From contig NZ_JACJVJ010000001.1 of assembly GCF_014237875.1 (NCBI RefSeq), positions 546,501 through 610,500 of the forward strand: a stretch of DNA of 64,000 bases, in the 5' to 3' direction. Positions 1 through 11,688 of the stretch are shown piece after piece. The position numbers and the translations under genes are program-made. This stretch comes from Parasphingopyxis marina. Its GTDB lineage: Bacteria; Pseudomonadota; Alphaproteobacteria; Sphingomonadales; Sphingomonadaceae. Every line of letters starts with the position of its first letter. Position 1 is the stretch's first letter. Under the pieces are notes generated by a model. The model saw only the letters and a list, made by a program, of their open reading frames with translations. It had not been told where the DNA came from and made no database searches.

Positions 1-1337
1 GCGGATCGCGGCCACCTCGGCAGGCGCGCCGCCGGCCGGCTCCGCGACGAGGCTGAAATCGGTGGCCGCCGCGATCGGGGTCAGCCCGGCGCGGATCGGC
101 CGCGCGGCCCGATCGAGATAGGGCGCAGCGCGCTCAAGATCGCCGCGCCGCTCCCAGGCGCGGCCGGCCAGGGTCAGCACATAGGTGTCGGCATCGGGAC
201 GGTCGGCGATCGGCGTCAACGCGGCGAGCGCGGCGCGCATGTCGCCCGCGCGGAACTGCGCGGCACCGAGCAGCCGCTGCGCCGTGCGGTTGGCGGGCTG
301 CTCTTCGAGCAGGCTTTCGAGCCGCCGGATCGTCGCCTGGTAATTCTCCTGCTCGAAATCGATGCCGGCTTCGAGCAGCATCATCGAGGGCCGGCCGTCG
401 AGTACGCCGCCGGTCAGCATGGTCAGCCTCCGCGCGAGGGTGAAGTTGCGCGCGCGCGCGGCGAGCACGGCCTGCAGATAGCGCGCCCCGGCGTTGGAGG
501 GATCGACGGCGAGGATCGCCCGCGTGCCCGCGAGCATATCGGCCATGCGTCCGATTTCGCCCAGGGTGGCCGTGCGTTCGAGCATCGCCACGATATTGTC
601 GTCGTCGATTTCGATCGCCCGCTCGAACCAGGCCAGGCTGGCGACCAGGCCATATTGCTGGCGCACGAGCCGGCCCTTGACGATCAGCGCCTCGATATTG
701 TCGCTATCGAGGTCGAGCGCCCGGTCGATGGCCGCGATCGCGCCCGCCTGCTCGCCGGTCGAGAGACGGAAATCGGCGATGTCGATCCAGAGCTCGGGAT
801 CGTCCCCGTCGGCTTCGATCGCCAGGGTGAAGGCATCGGCCGCGGCCTCGGAATCGCCAAGCGCCATATAGGCGCGGCCGCGCACGCGCGCCGCGTTGCC
901 GAAAAATTCGGGATCGACCGCCGCGCCGCGGGTCACCGCAAGCGCGGTCTGCGGGTCGCCGGAGAGCAGCGCCGCTTCGCCGGCCAGATGGCGCGTGCGG
1001 GTTTCGGAAACGCCCGCGCGGGTCGCTCGCTCCACCGTGCCGCGCGCCGCCTCGCCCTGGCCGAGCGCGATCTGCGCGCGCGCGAGCATCCGCCAGGCCG
1101 CTTCGTTTCCGGGGTCATGATCGACGGCGTTCATTGCCTCGACGCGCGCGGCAGCGAAATCGCCTTCGGCCTCATAGGCCTGCGCCCTGGCCAGCGCGCC
1201 TGCGGGATCGGGGCCGCGGCCGATCACGAACCAGGCGGCAAGCAGCGCCAGCATCAGCAGCGCAAGAGCTCCGAAGATCCGCGTCAGCGGGATCGGCGCG
1301 ATGCTGCGCCGGCTTTTCGTGCGCCTGCGCCGTCGGG

Positions 1338-1341
<4 letters not shown>
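1..1341 (-). CDS. Membrane-anchored TPR protein of an XrtA/PEP-CTERM locus (3' end outside window)
   Basis: A minus-strand frame stays open from an ATG at 1341 to the window edge, giving at least 447 residues; the C-terminus is missing. The protein starts with a strongly basic stretch (MTRRRRRTKSRR), then one membrane segment at about residues 22-40, then an Ala-rich helical array with repeated TPR-like pairs. An example is the stretch around residues 60-95, where a helix with AAARVEAMNAVDHDPGNEAA is followed by a partner helix. The ATG overlaps the TGA of prsR as ATGA, so the two are probably translationally coupled. TPR proteins next to prsK/prsR are common in XrtA exopolysaccharide/PEP-CTERM loci (the PrsT type). 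Assignment to that role rests on context; the TPR fold is read from the sequence. Confidence 0.8.
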
Positions 1342-2698
<1,357 letters not shown>

Positions 2699-2699
<1 letters not shown>

Positions 2700-4786
2700 C
2701 AGGCGGTCTTTCGTTCGGGTTGCGCGGGCGCGGCGTCAACGGCCGCGGCGGGAAGGGTGATGGTGAAGCGCGTGCCTTCGCCCGCGCGGCTGTCGACATC
2801 GATCCGCCCGCCCATCTCGGCGATCAGCGCCCGCGCCTCGAACGCGCCGATGCCGAAGCCGCCGGGCTTGGACGAGCTGAAGGGGCGATACAGATGCTCG
2901 CGGATGAAATCGGCATCCATGCCGGAACCGGAATCCTCGACCGCGATCCAGGCTTCCTCTCCGGTATGGCCGACCGCGATCCAGACCGGCGCGTCGTCCT
3001 CGCTGGCGTCGATCGCGTTCTGGACGAGATGGACGAGCGCGGTTTCGAGCCGGACAGGATCGGCCATGGCCAGCGTTTCGGCGCCGGCCGAAATCTCCAC
3101 CTGGTGCGCGCCCTGTTTTTGCGCCGAGACGGTCTTGGCCATCTGGCGCAGGTCGATCGGGCGCGGCGCTTCGGCGCGGCCATGTTCCTTGGGCGCGAGC
3201 CGGGCCAGCAGGTCGTTCATCTTGCCCACCGAATCCTTGAGCGTCGCGATCATGTCGGCGCGGAAATCGGGATTGTCGGCATGGCGTTCGGCATTGCGCG
3301 CGACGAGGCTCAGCTGGCTGACGAGATTCTTGATGTCGTGCAGGATGAAGGCGAAACGGCGATTGAACTCGTCGAAGCGTCGGGCTTCGGCGAGCTGGTC
3401 CTGGCTCTTCGATTCCGCGAGATAGCTCGCCGCCTCGCGGCCGACGATGCGCAGCAGATCGAGATCCTCCCAATCGAGCGTGCGGTGGATGCTCGGGCGG
3501 CGAAGCAGGACGGCGCCCACCAGCGTGTCGCGATGGATCAGCGGCACCAGCGCCCAGGCCGCCTCGTCCTCGGTGATCCAGCGTGGAAGCAGGGTTGCGA
3601 TCTCCTCGGCATCGTCCCGTGCACCGTTGCGCAGCGGGTCGAGCTCAACGATATGGCCGCTGCTTTCCAACCATTCGCCGAGCGACCGGTCCTCGGTCGC
3701 TTCGGCCTTGTCGCCGGTCCAGTTCCAGCGCGCCGCCGGGTGCAGCCGGCCGTCGATATTGCGCGCCAGCAGCAGGCCGCCCTGCGCCTCGGTGATCTCG
3801 GCGATCGCCTGGACGACGCGTTCGTCGAGCGGCGCGGCATGGTTGCCGGGATCGGCGAGCGTCTGGTTGAAGCGGATCCACTCGGCGCGATAATCGTAGC
3901 GATGTTCGAACAGATGCTTGGCGACCTTGACCCGCAGCCAGGCCCGCACGCGCTGCGAAGGCAGCAGCACGATCGCGCCGACCGACAGCAGGAAGACCAG
4001 CCCCGCCTGGATCAGCGCGGCATGGCTTGCGGCGAACAGTTCGATCGCCTGGCTCGCGAAGAACATCAGCAGGAAATAGCCGGCGATGGCGAGCAGCGAG
4101 AGCGAGCGGAAGGTCACCTTGCGGGAGAGCTTCATCTTGACGCCGATGTCGCGCCGGGTGGCGATCAGGAAGGTCGGAACGAGCCCGATCATCAAGAGGC
4201 CGCGCAGCGCCAGCAATTCGGTCGCGGGCCGTTCGGTCAGCCAGGCGAAGGTGTAGAGGTTGAGGTCGTACGCCCACATCGCGGTGATCGCGATCATCGC
4301 GAGGCGAATGCCGAACCGCGCCTCCGGGGCGGCCGCGGTGTAGAGCGCATGGACGAGCAGCAGCGCGCCGATCGCGAAGAAGAGGTAGAGCAATACGGTC
4401 GCGTTATGGGCGAGCTGCTCGAGCTCGGGGCTTGCCGGCAGCTGGCTCAGCACGCCGTTCACCATCGTCTGCATCAGCGCGATCGAGAATAGCGCGATAT
4501 AGATCAGCCCGACGAACGGGCGCCGTTCGTCGCCCAGGCCCTGGCGCAGCAGCACGAACATGAAGGTCAGGAAGCCGATATTGCGCGCCGTCTCGCCGAG
4601 GCCCGAAAGGGTGGAGGCGGGGCCGGTCGCGGCGACGATGCCCGCCCAGATCGCGGTCAGCAGGAAGGCGCCGGCGAGGATCGCCATCGCGAAGCGGCGC
4701 TCGCCGCGGATCGTCTGCCACAGGAAGAGCAGCGCGAAGAGCGCGGCGGCGATGCCGTGGCTCCACTGGCCGACAAGCATGATCAT
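2699..4786 (-). CDS. prsK: XrtA/PEP-CTERM system sensor histidine kinase (PrsK)
   Basis: 695 residues. The N-terminal ~300 residues carry about eight hydrophobic segments (an integral sensor region starting MIMLVGQWSHGIAAALFALL). A GAF-like soluble part follows, then the phospho-acceptor helix (FAFILHDIKNLVSQLSL) and a HATPase domain with N-box LVHLVQNAIDAS, DSGSGM and a G2-type segment SSSKPGGFGIGAF. Length and architecture match the PrsK family (TIGR02916). Its stop and the prsR start share one base, and its ATG lies directly after the stop of the upstream glycosyltransferase, so the genes form one operon. Its likely partner is PrsR. The signal it senses is unknown. Confidence 0.93.
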
Positions 4787-4787
4787 G

Positions 4788-6176
4788 TCAGCGCGCTCCT
4801 TCGGGCCAGAGGACGACGCGGATCGTCTGCAACAGGATCAGCAGGTCGAGGAACGGCGTGTAATTCTTGGCGTAATAGAGATCATATTCGAGCTTGTGTC
4901 GGGCGTCGTCCAGGCTCGCGCCATAGGGATAGTTGATCTGCGCCCAGCCGGTGATTCCCGGCTTCACCATGTGGCGCTCGGCATAATAGGGCAGCTTGGT
5001 CGCGAGATCCTCAACGAACTGCTGGCGTTCGGGGCGCGGCCCCACGAAACTCATCTCGCCCTTCAGCACCGTCCAGGTCTGGGGCAGTTCGTCGATCCGC
5101 AGCTTGCGAATGATCTTGCCGATCCGGGTGATGCGCGGATCGTTCTTCTCCGCCCATTGCGCCTTGCCGTCCTTTTCCGCGTCCTGCCGCATGGAGCGCA
5201 GCTTGATGAGCTCGAACTCCTGCCCGTACAGGCCGACGCGCTTCTGGCGGAAAAAGGCGGGGCCCGGGCTTTCGAGCCGGATCAGCAGCGCGGTGACGAG
5301 CACGATCGGCAGGCTGACGACCAGCAGCACAAGGCTGGCGAGGATGTCGAACAGCCGCTTGGCCACGCTCGACAGGCGGCGGCCCGAGGAAAAGCCGTCC
5401 GAAAAGATCAGCCAGCTCGGGTTGAGGCTGTCCAGATCGACGCGGCCGGTCTCGCGTTCGAGAAAGGTCGAGAGATCGTTGACATGGACGCCGGTGGTCT
5501 TGATCCGCAGCAGGTCTTCCAGCGGCAGCGCGTTGCGCCGCTCCTCGAGCGCCAGCACGACCTCGCTCGCGTTCAGAAGCACGACATGGTCGGCCAGATT
5601 GTAGATCGCGTCGCGGTTGATCGCTTCGGGGATCTGCTGCCGTCCGTCATTCATGCCGATAAAGCCGACGACGACGAAACCGGCATTGGGCGAGGCAGCG
5701 AGATCCTTGATTCGCTGCGCGCGGCTGCCCGCGCCAAGGATGACGAGCCGGCGCTTGAACGCCGCGCCGCCCAGCGTCTTGCCGAGCAGGATGCGCAGCC
5801 CGAACAGCAGCACGGTGGCGGCAATCATCGAATAGAAGAGGTTCGACCGCCACAGCGAAAGATCGGGGACGAGGAAGAAGACCGCCGACAGGCAGATGAT
5901 GCCGAGCGAAATCGAAACCAGCAGCCGGGCAAAGGCGAAGCGCAGCGAATTCAGGGCCTCGATGCCATAGACGCCGACCGCGATCATCGCAGTTTCGAGC
6001 GCGACCGCGAAGGCGATCAGCTGCGGGATGCGCGTCGAAACGGGCTCGGGCGTGCTGCCGAGCTGGCTCAGCCGATAGATCCAGCCCAGCTCGCCCGCGA
6101 AGAGCAGCAGCACGAAATCCATGACGCCCAGCAGCAGCACTGCGTGCGGCACATAATGTTTGAACAGCCTTATCAC
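4788..6176 (-). CDS. XrtA/PEP-CTERM system sugar-phosphate transferase
   Basis: 462 residues. Four or five membrane helices fill the first ~130 residues. A CoA-binding-like Rossmann region (RRLVILGAGSRAQRIKDLA) follows, then the bacterial sugar transferase domain (AKRLFDILASLVLLVVSLPI; SPGPAFFRQKRVGLYGQEF; KLRSMRQDAE; RIDELPQTWTVLKGEMSFVG; GITGWAQINYPYG). This is the polyisoprenyl-phosphate hexose-1-phosphate transferase family (WcaJ/EpsB-like; TIGR03013 type in XrtA loci), which starts exopolysaccharide assembly on the membrane carrier lipid. It is the first gene of the operon that continues with prsK, prsR and the TPR gene. The sugar specificity cannot be read from the sequence. Confidence 0.92.
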   Translation of the reverse strand: MIRLFKHYVPHAVLLLGVMDFVLLLFAGELGWIYRLSQLGSTPEPVSTRIPQLIAFAVALETAMIAVGVYGIEALNSLRFAFARLLVSISLGIICLSAVFFLVPDLSLWRSNLFYSMIAATVLLFGLRILLGKTLGGAAFKRRLVILGAGSRAQRIKDLAASPNAGFVVVGFIGMNDGRQQIPEAINRDAIYNLADHVVLLNASEVVLALEERRNALPLEDLLRIKTTGVHVNDLSTFLERETGRVDLDSLNPSWLIFSDGFSSGRRLSSVAKRLFDILASLVLLVVSLPIVLVTALLIRLESPGPAFFRQKRVGLYGQEFELIKLRSMRQDAEKDGKAQWAEKNDPRITRIGKIIRKLRIDELPQTWTVLKGEMSFVGPRPERQQFVEDLATKLPYYAERHMVKPGITGWAQINYPYGASLDDARHKLEYDLYYAKNYTPFLDLLILLQTIRVVLWPEGAR

Positions 6177-6374
6177 GCGTCCATAACCCGTTCATCGCCT
6201 ATATTTTCAGGGGGTTTAGCGGCAAATCGTAAAGAATTCCGACACATTTGTCGCTGTCGGTCTTTTTTACGCACAGGTGCGCGATGGCGCGAAAAGGGCC
6301 GGAAAAGCGGGAATGTCCCGGTATCGGCGCGGCAAGGCATGACGCGCCCCCAAAAAGCCGATAAGGGCAGGGCG
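6177..6374. promoter_or_regulatory. Divergent intergenic region with hairpin, exopolysaccharide locus
   Basis: 198 bases between divergent exopolysaccharide genes. It holds an inverted repeat CCGACA (6239-6244) / TGTCGG (6255-6260) directly followed on the + strand by a T-run (TCTTTTTT). It therefore looks like a small intrinsic terminator or leader attenuator ahead of the manC-type gene. A smaller nested GACA/TGTC pair is also present. No convincing sigma-54 TGGCAC-N5-TTGC element was found on either strand. Function is inferred from position only. Confidence 0.35.
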
Positions 6375-7442
6375 ATGAACAGCCTCATCACCCCCGTCAT
6401 TCTCGCCGGCGGTTCCGGAACGCGGCTCTGGCCGCTGTCGCGCGCCGCGCGGGCGAAGCAGTTTCTGAAGCTGATCGGCGAAGAGACGATGATCGGCGAG
6501 ACGCTGGCCCGGGTCGGCGGCGCGCCGTTCGGTCCGGCGCTGCTTGTCGGCGGCGCCGCGCAGGCGGAAATGCTGCAGGGGCCGGCCGGCGACGACGCAA
6601 GGATCATCCTCGAACCCGAGGGCCGCAACACCGCGCCCGCCATTGCGCTCGCAGCGCTTGCGCTGCCCGCCGATATGCCGATGCTCGTCATGCCGTCCGA
6701 TCACGCGATCGCCGATATTGCGGCGTTCGAGGCAGCGGTCGAACGGGCCGCCGCGCTGGCGGTGGACGGCTGGCTCGTGACCTTCGGCATCGCGCCGACA
6801 GGGCCGGAAACCGGCTATGGCTATATCCGCGAAGGCGAGTCGATCGGCGGCGCGACCGCGGATGGCGGCTTTCGCGTCGAACGCTTCGTCGAAAAGCCGG
6901 ACCGCGCGACGGCGGAAAATTTTCTCGCCGAGGGCGGCTATTGCTGGAACGGCGGCATCTTCCTGTTCACGGCCGGGGCGTTTCTCGAGGCGCTGGATGT
7001 CCATGCGCCGGCCATCGCCGCCGCCGCCCGCGCCGCGATGGACGGCGCGCAAACCGATGGCGCGACGATCCGTCCCGCCGCCCAGGCCTTCGCCGACGCC
7101 CCGGCGATCTCGATCGACTATGCGGTGATGGAGAAGGCCGAGCGCGTCGCCGTCGTCCCCGTCGCGATGGGCTGGTCGGATATCGGCAGCTGGGACGCGC
7201 TCTATGATTTCGCCGCCAAGGATGATGCCGGCAACAGCCTGTCGGCCAACGTCCTCGCCATCGATACCGCTGGCAGTCTCGTCCGCAGCGATGGGCCGCT
7301 GGTCGCCGCGATCGGCGTGTCCGATCTCGTCGTCATCGCGACCGGCGATGCCATACTCGTCATGCCGCGCGGCGAAAGCCAGCGCGTGAAAGAAGCGATA
7401 GAAACACTGAAAAGCGATCCCGAGAGGAAGGACCTGTTATGA
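6375..7442 (+). CDS. manC: Mannose-1-phosphate guanylyltransferase (ManC type)
   Basis: 355 residues from an ATG preceded by the purine-rich AGGGCAGGG. Key nucleotidyltransferase motifs are all present: the nucleotide-binding loop LAGGSGTRLWPLSR, the EPEGRNTAPAIALAAL segment, YGYIREGE, FVEKPDRATA, WNGGIFLF, SIDYAVMEK and GWSDIGSW. It makes GDP-mannose from GTP and mannose-1-phosphate for surface polysaccharide. The length fits the nucleotidyltransferase domain alone; the second (isomerase) domain of bifunctional ManC/AlgA is absent, so phosphomannose isomerase must be supplied elsewhere. A longer open frame runs upstream to 4560, but that part lies antisense to the kinase and transferase genes. 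The stop overlaps the next start (ATGA). Confidence 0.93.
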   Translation: MNSLITPVILAGGSGTRLWPLSRAARAKQFLKLIGEETMIGETLARVGGAPFGPALLVGGAAQAEMLQGPAGDDARIILEPEGRNTAPAIALAALALPADMPMLVMPSDHAIADIAAFEAAVERAAALAVDGWLVTFGIAPTGPETGYGYIREGESIGGATADGGFRVERFVEKPDRATAENFLAEGGYCWNGGIFLFTAGAFLEALDVHAPAIAAAARAAMDGAQTDGATIRPAAQAFADAPAISIDYAVMEKAERVAVVPVAMGWSDIGSWDALYDFAAKDDAGNSLSANVLAIDTAGSLVRSDGPLVAAIGVSDLVVIATGDAILVMPRGESQRVKEAIETLKSDPERKDLL

Positions 7443-8407
7443 GCGAAGCACGCACGCCGGAACTCCGGAATTTGGGCGCCACCGGCATGAAGACGCCCAA
7501 GCTCGTGCTGGGTGGCAATGTCTTCGGCTGGGTGGCCAAGGGCGATATCGCCTTTTCTATCCTCGACGCCTTTGTGGGTGGCGGTGGGACGATGATCGAC
7601 ACCGCGGACGTCTACTCGGCCTGGATTCCGGGCCATAAGGGGGGCGAATCCGAAACCGTGATCGGCGAATGGCTGGCCCGGCGCGGCAAGCGCGACGATG
7701 TGCTGATCGCCACCAAGGTCGGAATGCTGCCGGGCGAAGGCGGCGAGGGGCTGAAGGCGAGCCGGATCGAGGCTGCGGTCGAAGCGTCGCTGAAGCGGCT
7801 GCAAACCGATTATATCGACCTTTATTTCGCGCATCGCGACGACGCCGAAACGCCGCTCGACGAAACGCTGCAGGCCTTCTCGAAGCTCGTCGCCGCCGGC
7901 AAGGTCCGCCATCTCGGCGCATCCAACTATGATGCCGCGCGGCTGGCCGAAGCGCTGGATATCAGCGCCGCCAACGATATTCCGGCTTATGGCGTGCTCC
8001 AGCCCGAATTCCACATGATGTGCCGCGACAGGTTCGAAGGCCCGTTGCAACAGCTCTGCATCGACAAGAATATCGGCGTCATTCCCTATTTCGGCCTCGC
8101 CTCGGGTTTTCTCACCGGCAAATATCGCAAGGACGGCGATGTAGAGGGATCGAACCGGGCGCACGCCGTGCCGCAATATATGAACGAGCGCGGCTATGGA
8201 GTGCTCGCCGCGATGGACGAGGTGGCCGCGGAGACCGGCGCGAGTCTCGCCCAGATCGCGCTCGCCTGGAACGCCGCCCAGCCCGGCATCACGGCACCGA
8301 TCGCCAGCGCGACCAAGCGGGAGCAGCTCGAAGAGCTGATGGGCGTGATGGCGCTGGAGCTGAGCGCCGAACAGCTGGCGCGGCTCGACGCGGTTTCGGC
8401 GACCTGA
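7439..8407 (+). CDS. Aldo/keto reductase
   Basis: 322 residues with the aldo/keto reductase barrel signature. The catalytic tetrad is visible as D and Y in MIDTADVYSAW, K in LIATKVGM and H in LYFAHRDD. The GASNYDA segment, the substrate/cofactor strand LQPEFHMMCR and the NADP-binding tail (PIASATKREQLEELMG) follow. It probably reduces an aldehyde or ketone with NADPH. The start ATG overlaps the manC-type stop by ATGA, so it is co-translated with that gene. The substrate is unknown. A role in sugar or polysaccharide metabolism is only suggested by the neighbours. Confidence 0.9.
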   Translation: MSEARTPELRNLGATGMKTPKLVLGGNVFGWVAKGDIAFSILDAFVGGGGTMIDTADVYSAWIPGHKGGESETVIGEWLARRGKRDDVLIATKVGMLPGEGGEGLKASRIEAAVEASLKRLQTDYIDLYFAHRDDAETPLDETLQAFSKLVAAGKVRHLGASNYDAARLAEALDISAANDIPAYGVLQPEFHMMCRDRFEGPLQQLCIDKNIGVIPYFGLASGFLTGKYRKDGDVEGSNRAHAVPQYMNERGYGVLAAMDEVAAETGASLAQIALAWNAAQPGITAPIASATKREQLEELMGVMALELSAEQLARLDAVSAT

Positions 8408-8424
8408 AACGACCGGGGGCTGCC

Positions 8425-9018
8425 ATGAAAATCGAGGACAAGGGCCGCGGAAACCGCGTCGTCGGCGCCGAGCTGGTGAAGGACAGCGCCAACATTACCG
8501 TCGTCTTCGAGCCGCAAGCCGAAAACTGCCGACTGGTCTTCAAGGACGATGTCGTGAGCAAGTCGCTCTTCGTCCGCTTCGCCGGCAAGGACCAGCGCGT
8601 AAAGTTCGAGGGGAACAGCCGCCTTCAGGGGCGGATCGGATTGAGCGGCGAACGGGCGTCGGTCGTCTTTCGCCGGGGCGCGCGATCCAACGGATCGTTT
8701 TTCTGTGCGCTGAAGGAGGCCGGCGACTCGATCGACATCGGCCGGCGATGCCTGATCGCCTCCTTTCGCGCCCGCACCTCGGACGAGCACAAGATCTTCG
8801 ACATTGAAACCGGCGACCGGATCAACCCTTCCGGCAACATCAAGATCGGCGACGATGTCTGGATCGGCGAGGATGTGCTGCTGCTCAAGGGAACCGATAT
8901 CGGCAACGGCTCGATCATCGGCGCGCGGTCGATCGTCAATTCGGCCTGTCCGGCAAATTCGCTGATCGTGGGGACGCCGGCGCGCGTCGTGCGATCGGGC
9001 GTGCGCTGGGAAGTGTGA
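8425..9018 (+). CDS. Hexapeptide-repeat acyl/acetyltransferase
   Basis: 197 residues. The C-terminal half shows left-handed beta-helix hexapeptide repeats (GNIKIGDDVWIGEDVLLLKG, IGNGSIIGARSIV) and the usual closing segment SLIVGTPARVVR. This is the LbH acyltransferase pattern of serine/sugar O-acetyltransferases. The N-terminal ~110 residues are a beta-rich region (for example VFEPQAENCRLVFKDDVVS) without a recognised motif. It lies 17 bases after the aldo/keto reductase and probably closes the same transcription unit, which would suit O-acetylation of a polysaccharide. The substrate is not determined. Confidence 0.85.
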   Translation: MKIEDKGRGNRVVGAELVKDSANITVVFEPQAENCRLVFKDDVVSKSLFVRFAGKDQRVKFEGNSRLQGRIGLSGERASVVFRRGARSNGSFFCALKEAGDSIDIGRRCLIASFRARTSDEHKIFDIETGDRINPSGNIKIGDDVWIGEDVLLLKGTDIGNGSIIGARSIVNSACPANSLIVGTPARVVRSGVRWEV

Positions 9019-9030
9019 TCGGCGCGCCTG

Positions 9031-10164
9031 TCACGCGGCAAGCTTGACGCTCCGCCCGCCCTGTGCCTTGGCGCCGTAGAGCGCCTTGTCGGCCAGGCGC
9101 ATGCCGCATTCCAGACCGTCGGTCCCGGCAATCGTCGATGCGCCGACGCTGACGCCGATGCGGGCACGGGTTCCCGCTGCGTCATAAGGAATTTCGGCGA
9201 GCATGCGGACGATCTCCTCGCCGCGCTGCTGTGCGGTCGGGGCATCGAGCGCCGGCGACAGCAGCACGAATTCGTCGCCGCCGATGCGCGCGACTTCGCA
9301 ATCGTCGCCGGCAATGTGGAGCAGCCGGTCCGCCACCTGCTGCAACACATGATCGCCCGCGGCATGGCCGTGGCGGTCGTTGATCGGCTTGAACCGGTCG
9401 AGATCGAGAAAGAAAATCGTCATTTTCGCATTGGCCGGTTCCGCCCGCCGGCGGGCCTCGACGACGCCGATCAGGCCCGAACGGTTCCACAGGCCGGTCA
9501 GCTCGTCGTGCAGCGCGCGATATTCATTGGCCTCTTCGGCCTCCATCGTCGCGATCATCATCCGGTTGAGGCGCATCGAGGCGCGCGCCATGCTGAACAG
9601 GAAAAGCGGCGTCTGCACGGCGATGACGAGCAGGATCGGTTCGCCGGTCAGGCAGGCGGCACCGGCCATGGGCAACAGCACCGAGGATGTCGTGGCGATC
9701 ACGAAGCGCGGCGCGACGAAATAGCGGATGCACATGCCGCCGGCGATCGAGGCGGTTACCGAGTTGACGGCGAAGGCCACCAGCCAGTCGCCGCTAAGCG
9801 TCGTGATCGCCGCGCCATAGCCGAGCGTCATCGCCCAGATGAAGGTGGTCAGGATGTAAAGATCGGTGCGTGTCGGTTTGCCGATGCGGGTGGCGCGGCG
9901 ATCGAGGTTCAGCAAAATGACGCGCAGCACGATGGTGCCGGTTTCGATCGCGACCCAGATCGCGAAAGCGGTCCCGCCGTGCCGCCACCAGGCCGCGAAA
10001 GCCATCGACAGGGTGCAGAGCGCGGCGGCATAGAATATCGAGAGCGACCCGTAGAGCGACTGGATTTGCGCGGCCTGGATCGTCGGGCTGACCGGCTCGC
10101 CCGTACGCGTGAGCCAGCGCGTCAGCTTCCAGCGCGGCAGGCTGTATTCCATGGCGTCACGCAA
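9031..10164 (-). CDS. Diguanylate cyclase, membrane GGDEF protein
   Basis: 377 residues. About five or six hydrophobic segments occupy residues 35-190. A GGDEF domain follows, with DELTGLWNR at its start, FFLDLDRFKPINDRHGHAAG and the intact catalytic motif RIGGDEFVLL. It makes cyclic di-GMP from two GTP, and the membrane region is probably the sensor. The chosen start is TTG at 10164 because GGGGGGAG sits six bases upstream. The in-frame ATG at 10152 lies too far from that site. It is convergent with the acetyltransferase gene (12-base gap). Cyclic di-GMP control of the adjacent exopolysaccharide genes is plausible but not shown. Confidence 0.92.
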   Translation of the reverse strand: MRDAMEYSLPRWKLTRWLTRTGEPVSPTIQAAQIQSLYGSLSIFYAAALCTLSMAFAAWWRHGGTAFAIWVAIETGTIVLRVILLNLDRRATRIGKPTRTDLYILTTFIWAMTLGYGAAITTLSGDWLVAFAVNSVTASIAGGMCIRYFVAPRFVIATTSSVLLPMAGAACLTGEPILLVIAVQTPLFLFSMARASMRLNRMMIATMEAEEANEYRALHDELTGLWNRSGLIGVVEARRRAEPANAKMTIFFLDLDRFKPINDRHGHAAGDHVLQQVADRLLHIAGDDCEVARIGGDEFVLLSPALDAPTAQQRGEEIVRMLAEIPYDAAGTRARIGVSVGASTIAGTDGLECGMRLADKALYGAKAQGGRSVKLAA

Positions 10165-10257
10165 ATCGTTGCTCCCCCCGAGACCGTCTTTGGGGCCCGA
10201 GAGCGTAACTAGTTGCGATTGGTTAAAACATTCTTCGGCGGCGAGGTTAGCGGCGGG

Positions 10258-11649
10258 CTAATCGCCGGCAAAGGCGAAGGGCGTAATCGCGCGTTCGCGT
10301 TCGTTGACGAGCAAGGCGCGGCCGAGCGGCGGGGCGCTGCGCTGCGGGCAATCGGCGCGGGTGCACTGGCGGCAGCCGAGCCCGATCGGCGTCGCCCCGC
10401 TCCCGGACAGATCGATGCCGCGGGCGAGCGCCAGAGACCCGGCATGTTCGGCGGCCACGCCCAGCCCGATGGCGAATTCGGCGCGAATGCCGCCCGGCGT
10501 GCGCGAATGCGGCGTCACCGAGCGTGCGAAGGTCAGCCAGCGGCTGTCATCCTCCAGCTCGACCAGTTGGCGGTAGATATCGCCGGGCCGGTCGAAGGCG
10601 TGGTGGATCTGCCAGAGCGGGCAGCGCAGATTGGATTCGACGAGCGAGGCGTTGCTCGCGCCCGCATAGCGTTTCGAGCTGCGCCCAGCCCGGTCGATGC
10701 GGATCATGAAGAAGGGCAGGCCGCGCGCGCCGACCCGCTGCAAGGTCGTCAGCCGGTGGGCGATCTGCTCGAAGCCCGCGCCGAAACGCCGTTGCAGCAG
10801 TTCGAAATCATAGCCCGAATTCTCGCAGGCGCGCAGGAAGCGGGAATAGGGCATCATCACCGCGGCCGCGAAATAGCCGGCGAGATGGCGGTGGTAGAAG
10901 CGCGCCGACACCGTATCGGTAAAGCCCGCGCCGGCGACCAGCGCCTCGATTTCCGCCTTGGCCTCGATCTGGGCGAGCTGGAAGCCGGCCTGGAAGCTGC
11001 GCGAGGCGGGGTCCAGCATTTCGGAAAGCTGCAATTGCCGGGCATGGAGGTCCAGCCGGCGCAGCCGGTCCGGCATCACCTCGGCGGGCAGGATGCGGAT
11101 GGTGAGCTGGTGCTTGGTCCTGAGCCGTTCGGCCATCGCGCCGTAGAGATCGCCCGCGCCCAGGCGCAGTTCGTCGGCCAGCGCCTCCGCCGCGGCATCG
11201 AGATCGGCATAATGATTTTTCCAGCGTTCGATCTCGCGGCGCACCGGCGCCACCGGATCGCGCCCCGTCGTCTCGGCGCCTGCTCCGCCCTGGGCCATCC
11301 GGTCGAAGGCGCGGGCAAAGGCTTCTGCGCCGCCAGGGGCGGCGGCCAGCCATTCCTGCAATTCGGCCCGGTCGATCTCGAGATCGGCGAACATCGGATC
11401 GGCGAGCCGGCGGCGCAGCCCGTCCTCGCCGCCGCCGGGCTCGTCGTCGGAAAGGGTGCGCGGATCGAAATCGAACCGGTCCGCCAGGCGCAGCAAAAGG
11501 GTTGCCGAGAGCGGGCGCTGATTGCGCTCGACAAGGTTGAGATAGCTCGGGCTGATATCCAGCATCTCGGCCATCGCCGCCTGGGTCAGCCCCGCCTGCC
11601 TGCGGAGCCGCTTGATCCGGTGTCCGGCGAAGAGCTTGCTGTCGGCCAT
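10258..11649 (-). CDS. XRE-family short-chain acyl-responsive regulator (RamB/ScfR-like)
   Basis: About 463 residues. An N-terminal Cro/XRE helix-turn-helix ([19 protein letters not shown], then [18 protein letters not shown]) is followed by a long IrrE/ImmA-like middle region with the peptidase motif degenerated ([16 protein letters not shown]). A DUF2083-like C-terminus carries a Cys cluster ([15 protein letters not shown]). This matches RamB/ScfR regulators, which control isocitrate lyase and other acetate/propionate genes. It is transcribed divergently from aceA, the classic arrangement. The ATG at 11649 has an AAAAGG upstream. A longer start at 11673 is possible but has no ribosome site. 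Confidence 0.88.
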   Translation of the reverse strand: MADSKLFAGHRIKRLRRQAGLTQAAMAEMLDISPSYLNLVERNQRPLSATLLLRLADRFDFDPRTLSDDEPGGGEDGLRRRLADPMFADLEIDRAELQEWLAAAPGGAEAFARAFDRMAQGGAGAETTGRDPVAPVRREIERWKNHYADLDAAAEALADELRLGAGDLYGAMAERLRTKHQLTIRILPAEVMPDRLRRLDLHARQLQLSEMLDPASRSFQAGFQLAQIEAKAEIEALVAGAGFTDTVSARFYHRHLAGYFAAAVMMPYSRFLRACENSGYDFELLQRRFGAGFEQIAHRLTTLQRVGARGLPFFMIRIDRAGRSSKRYAGASNASLVESNLRCPLWQIHHAFDRPGDIYRQLVELEDDSRWLTFARSVTPHSRTPGGIRAEFAIGLGVAAEHAGSLALARGIDLSGSGATPIGLGCRQCTRADCPQRSAPPLGRALLVNERERAITPFAFAGD

Positions 11650-11688
11650 GGCGCCTTTTCGGTTTCGCGGCATCGATTGTCAATAAAT

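Noticed and set aside
6239-6260. Sigma-54 promoter for the exopolysaccharide genes
   Set aside because: Only a hairpin was found; no TGGCAC-N5-TTGC element in 6177-6374.
4560-7442. A 960-codon open frame through the intergenic region into the manC-type gene
   Set aside because: Its first 600 codons are antisense to the sensor kinase and transferase genes; motifs start only at 6375.
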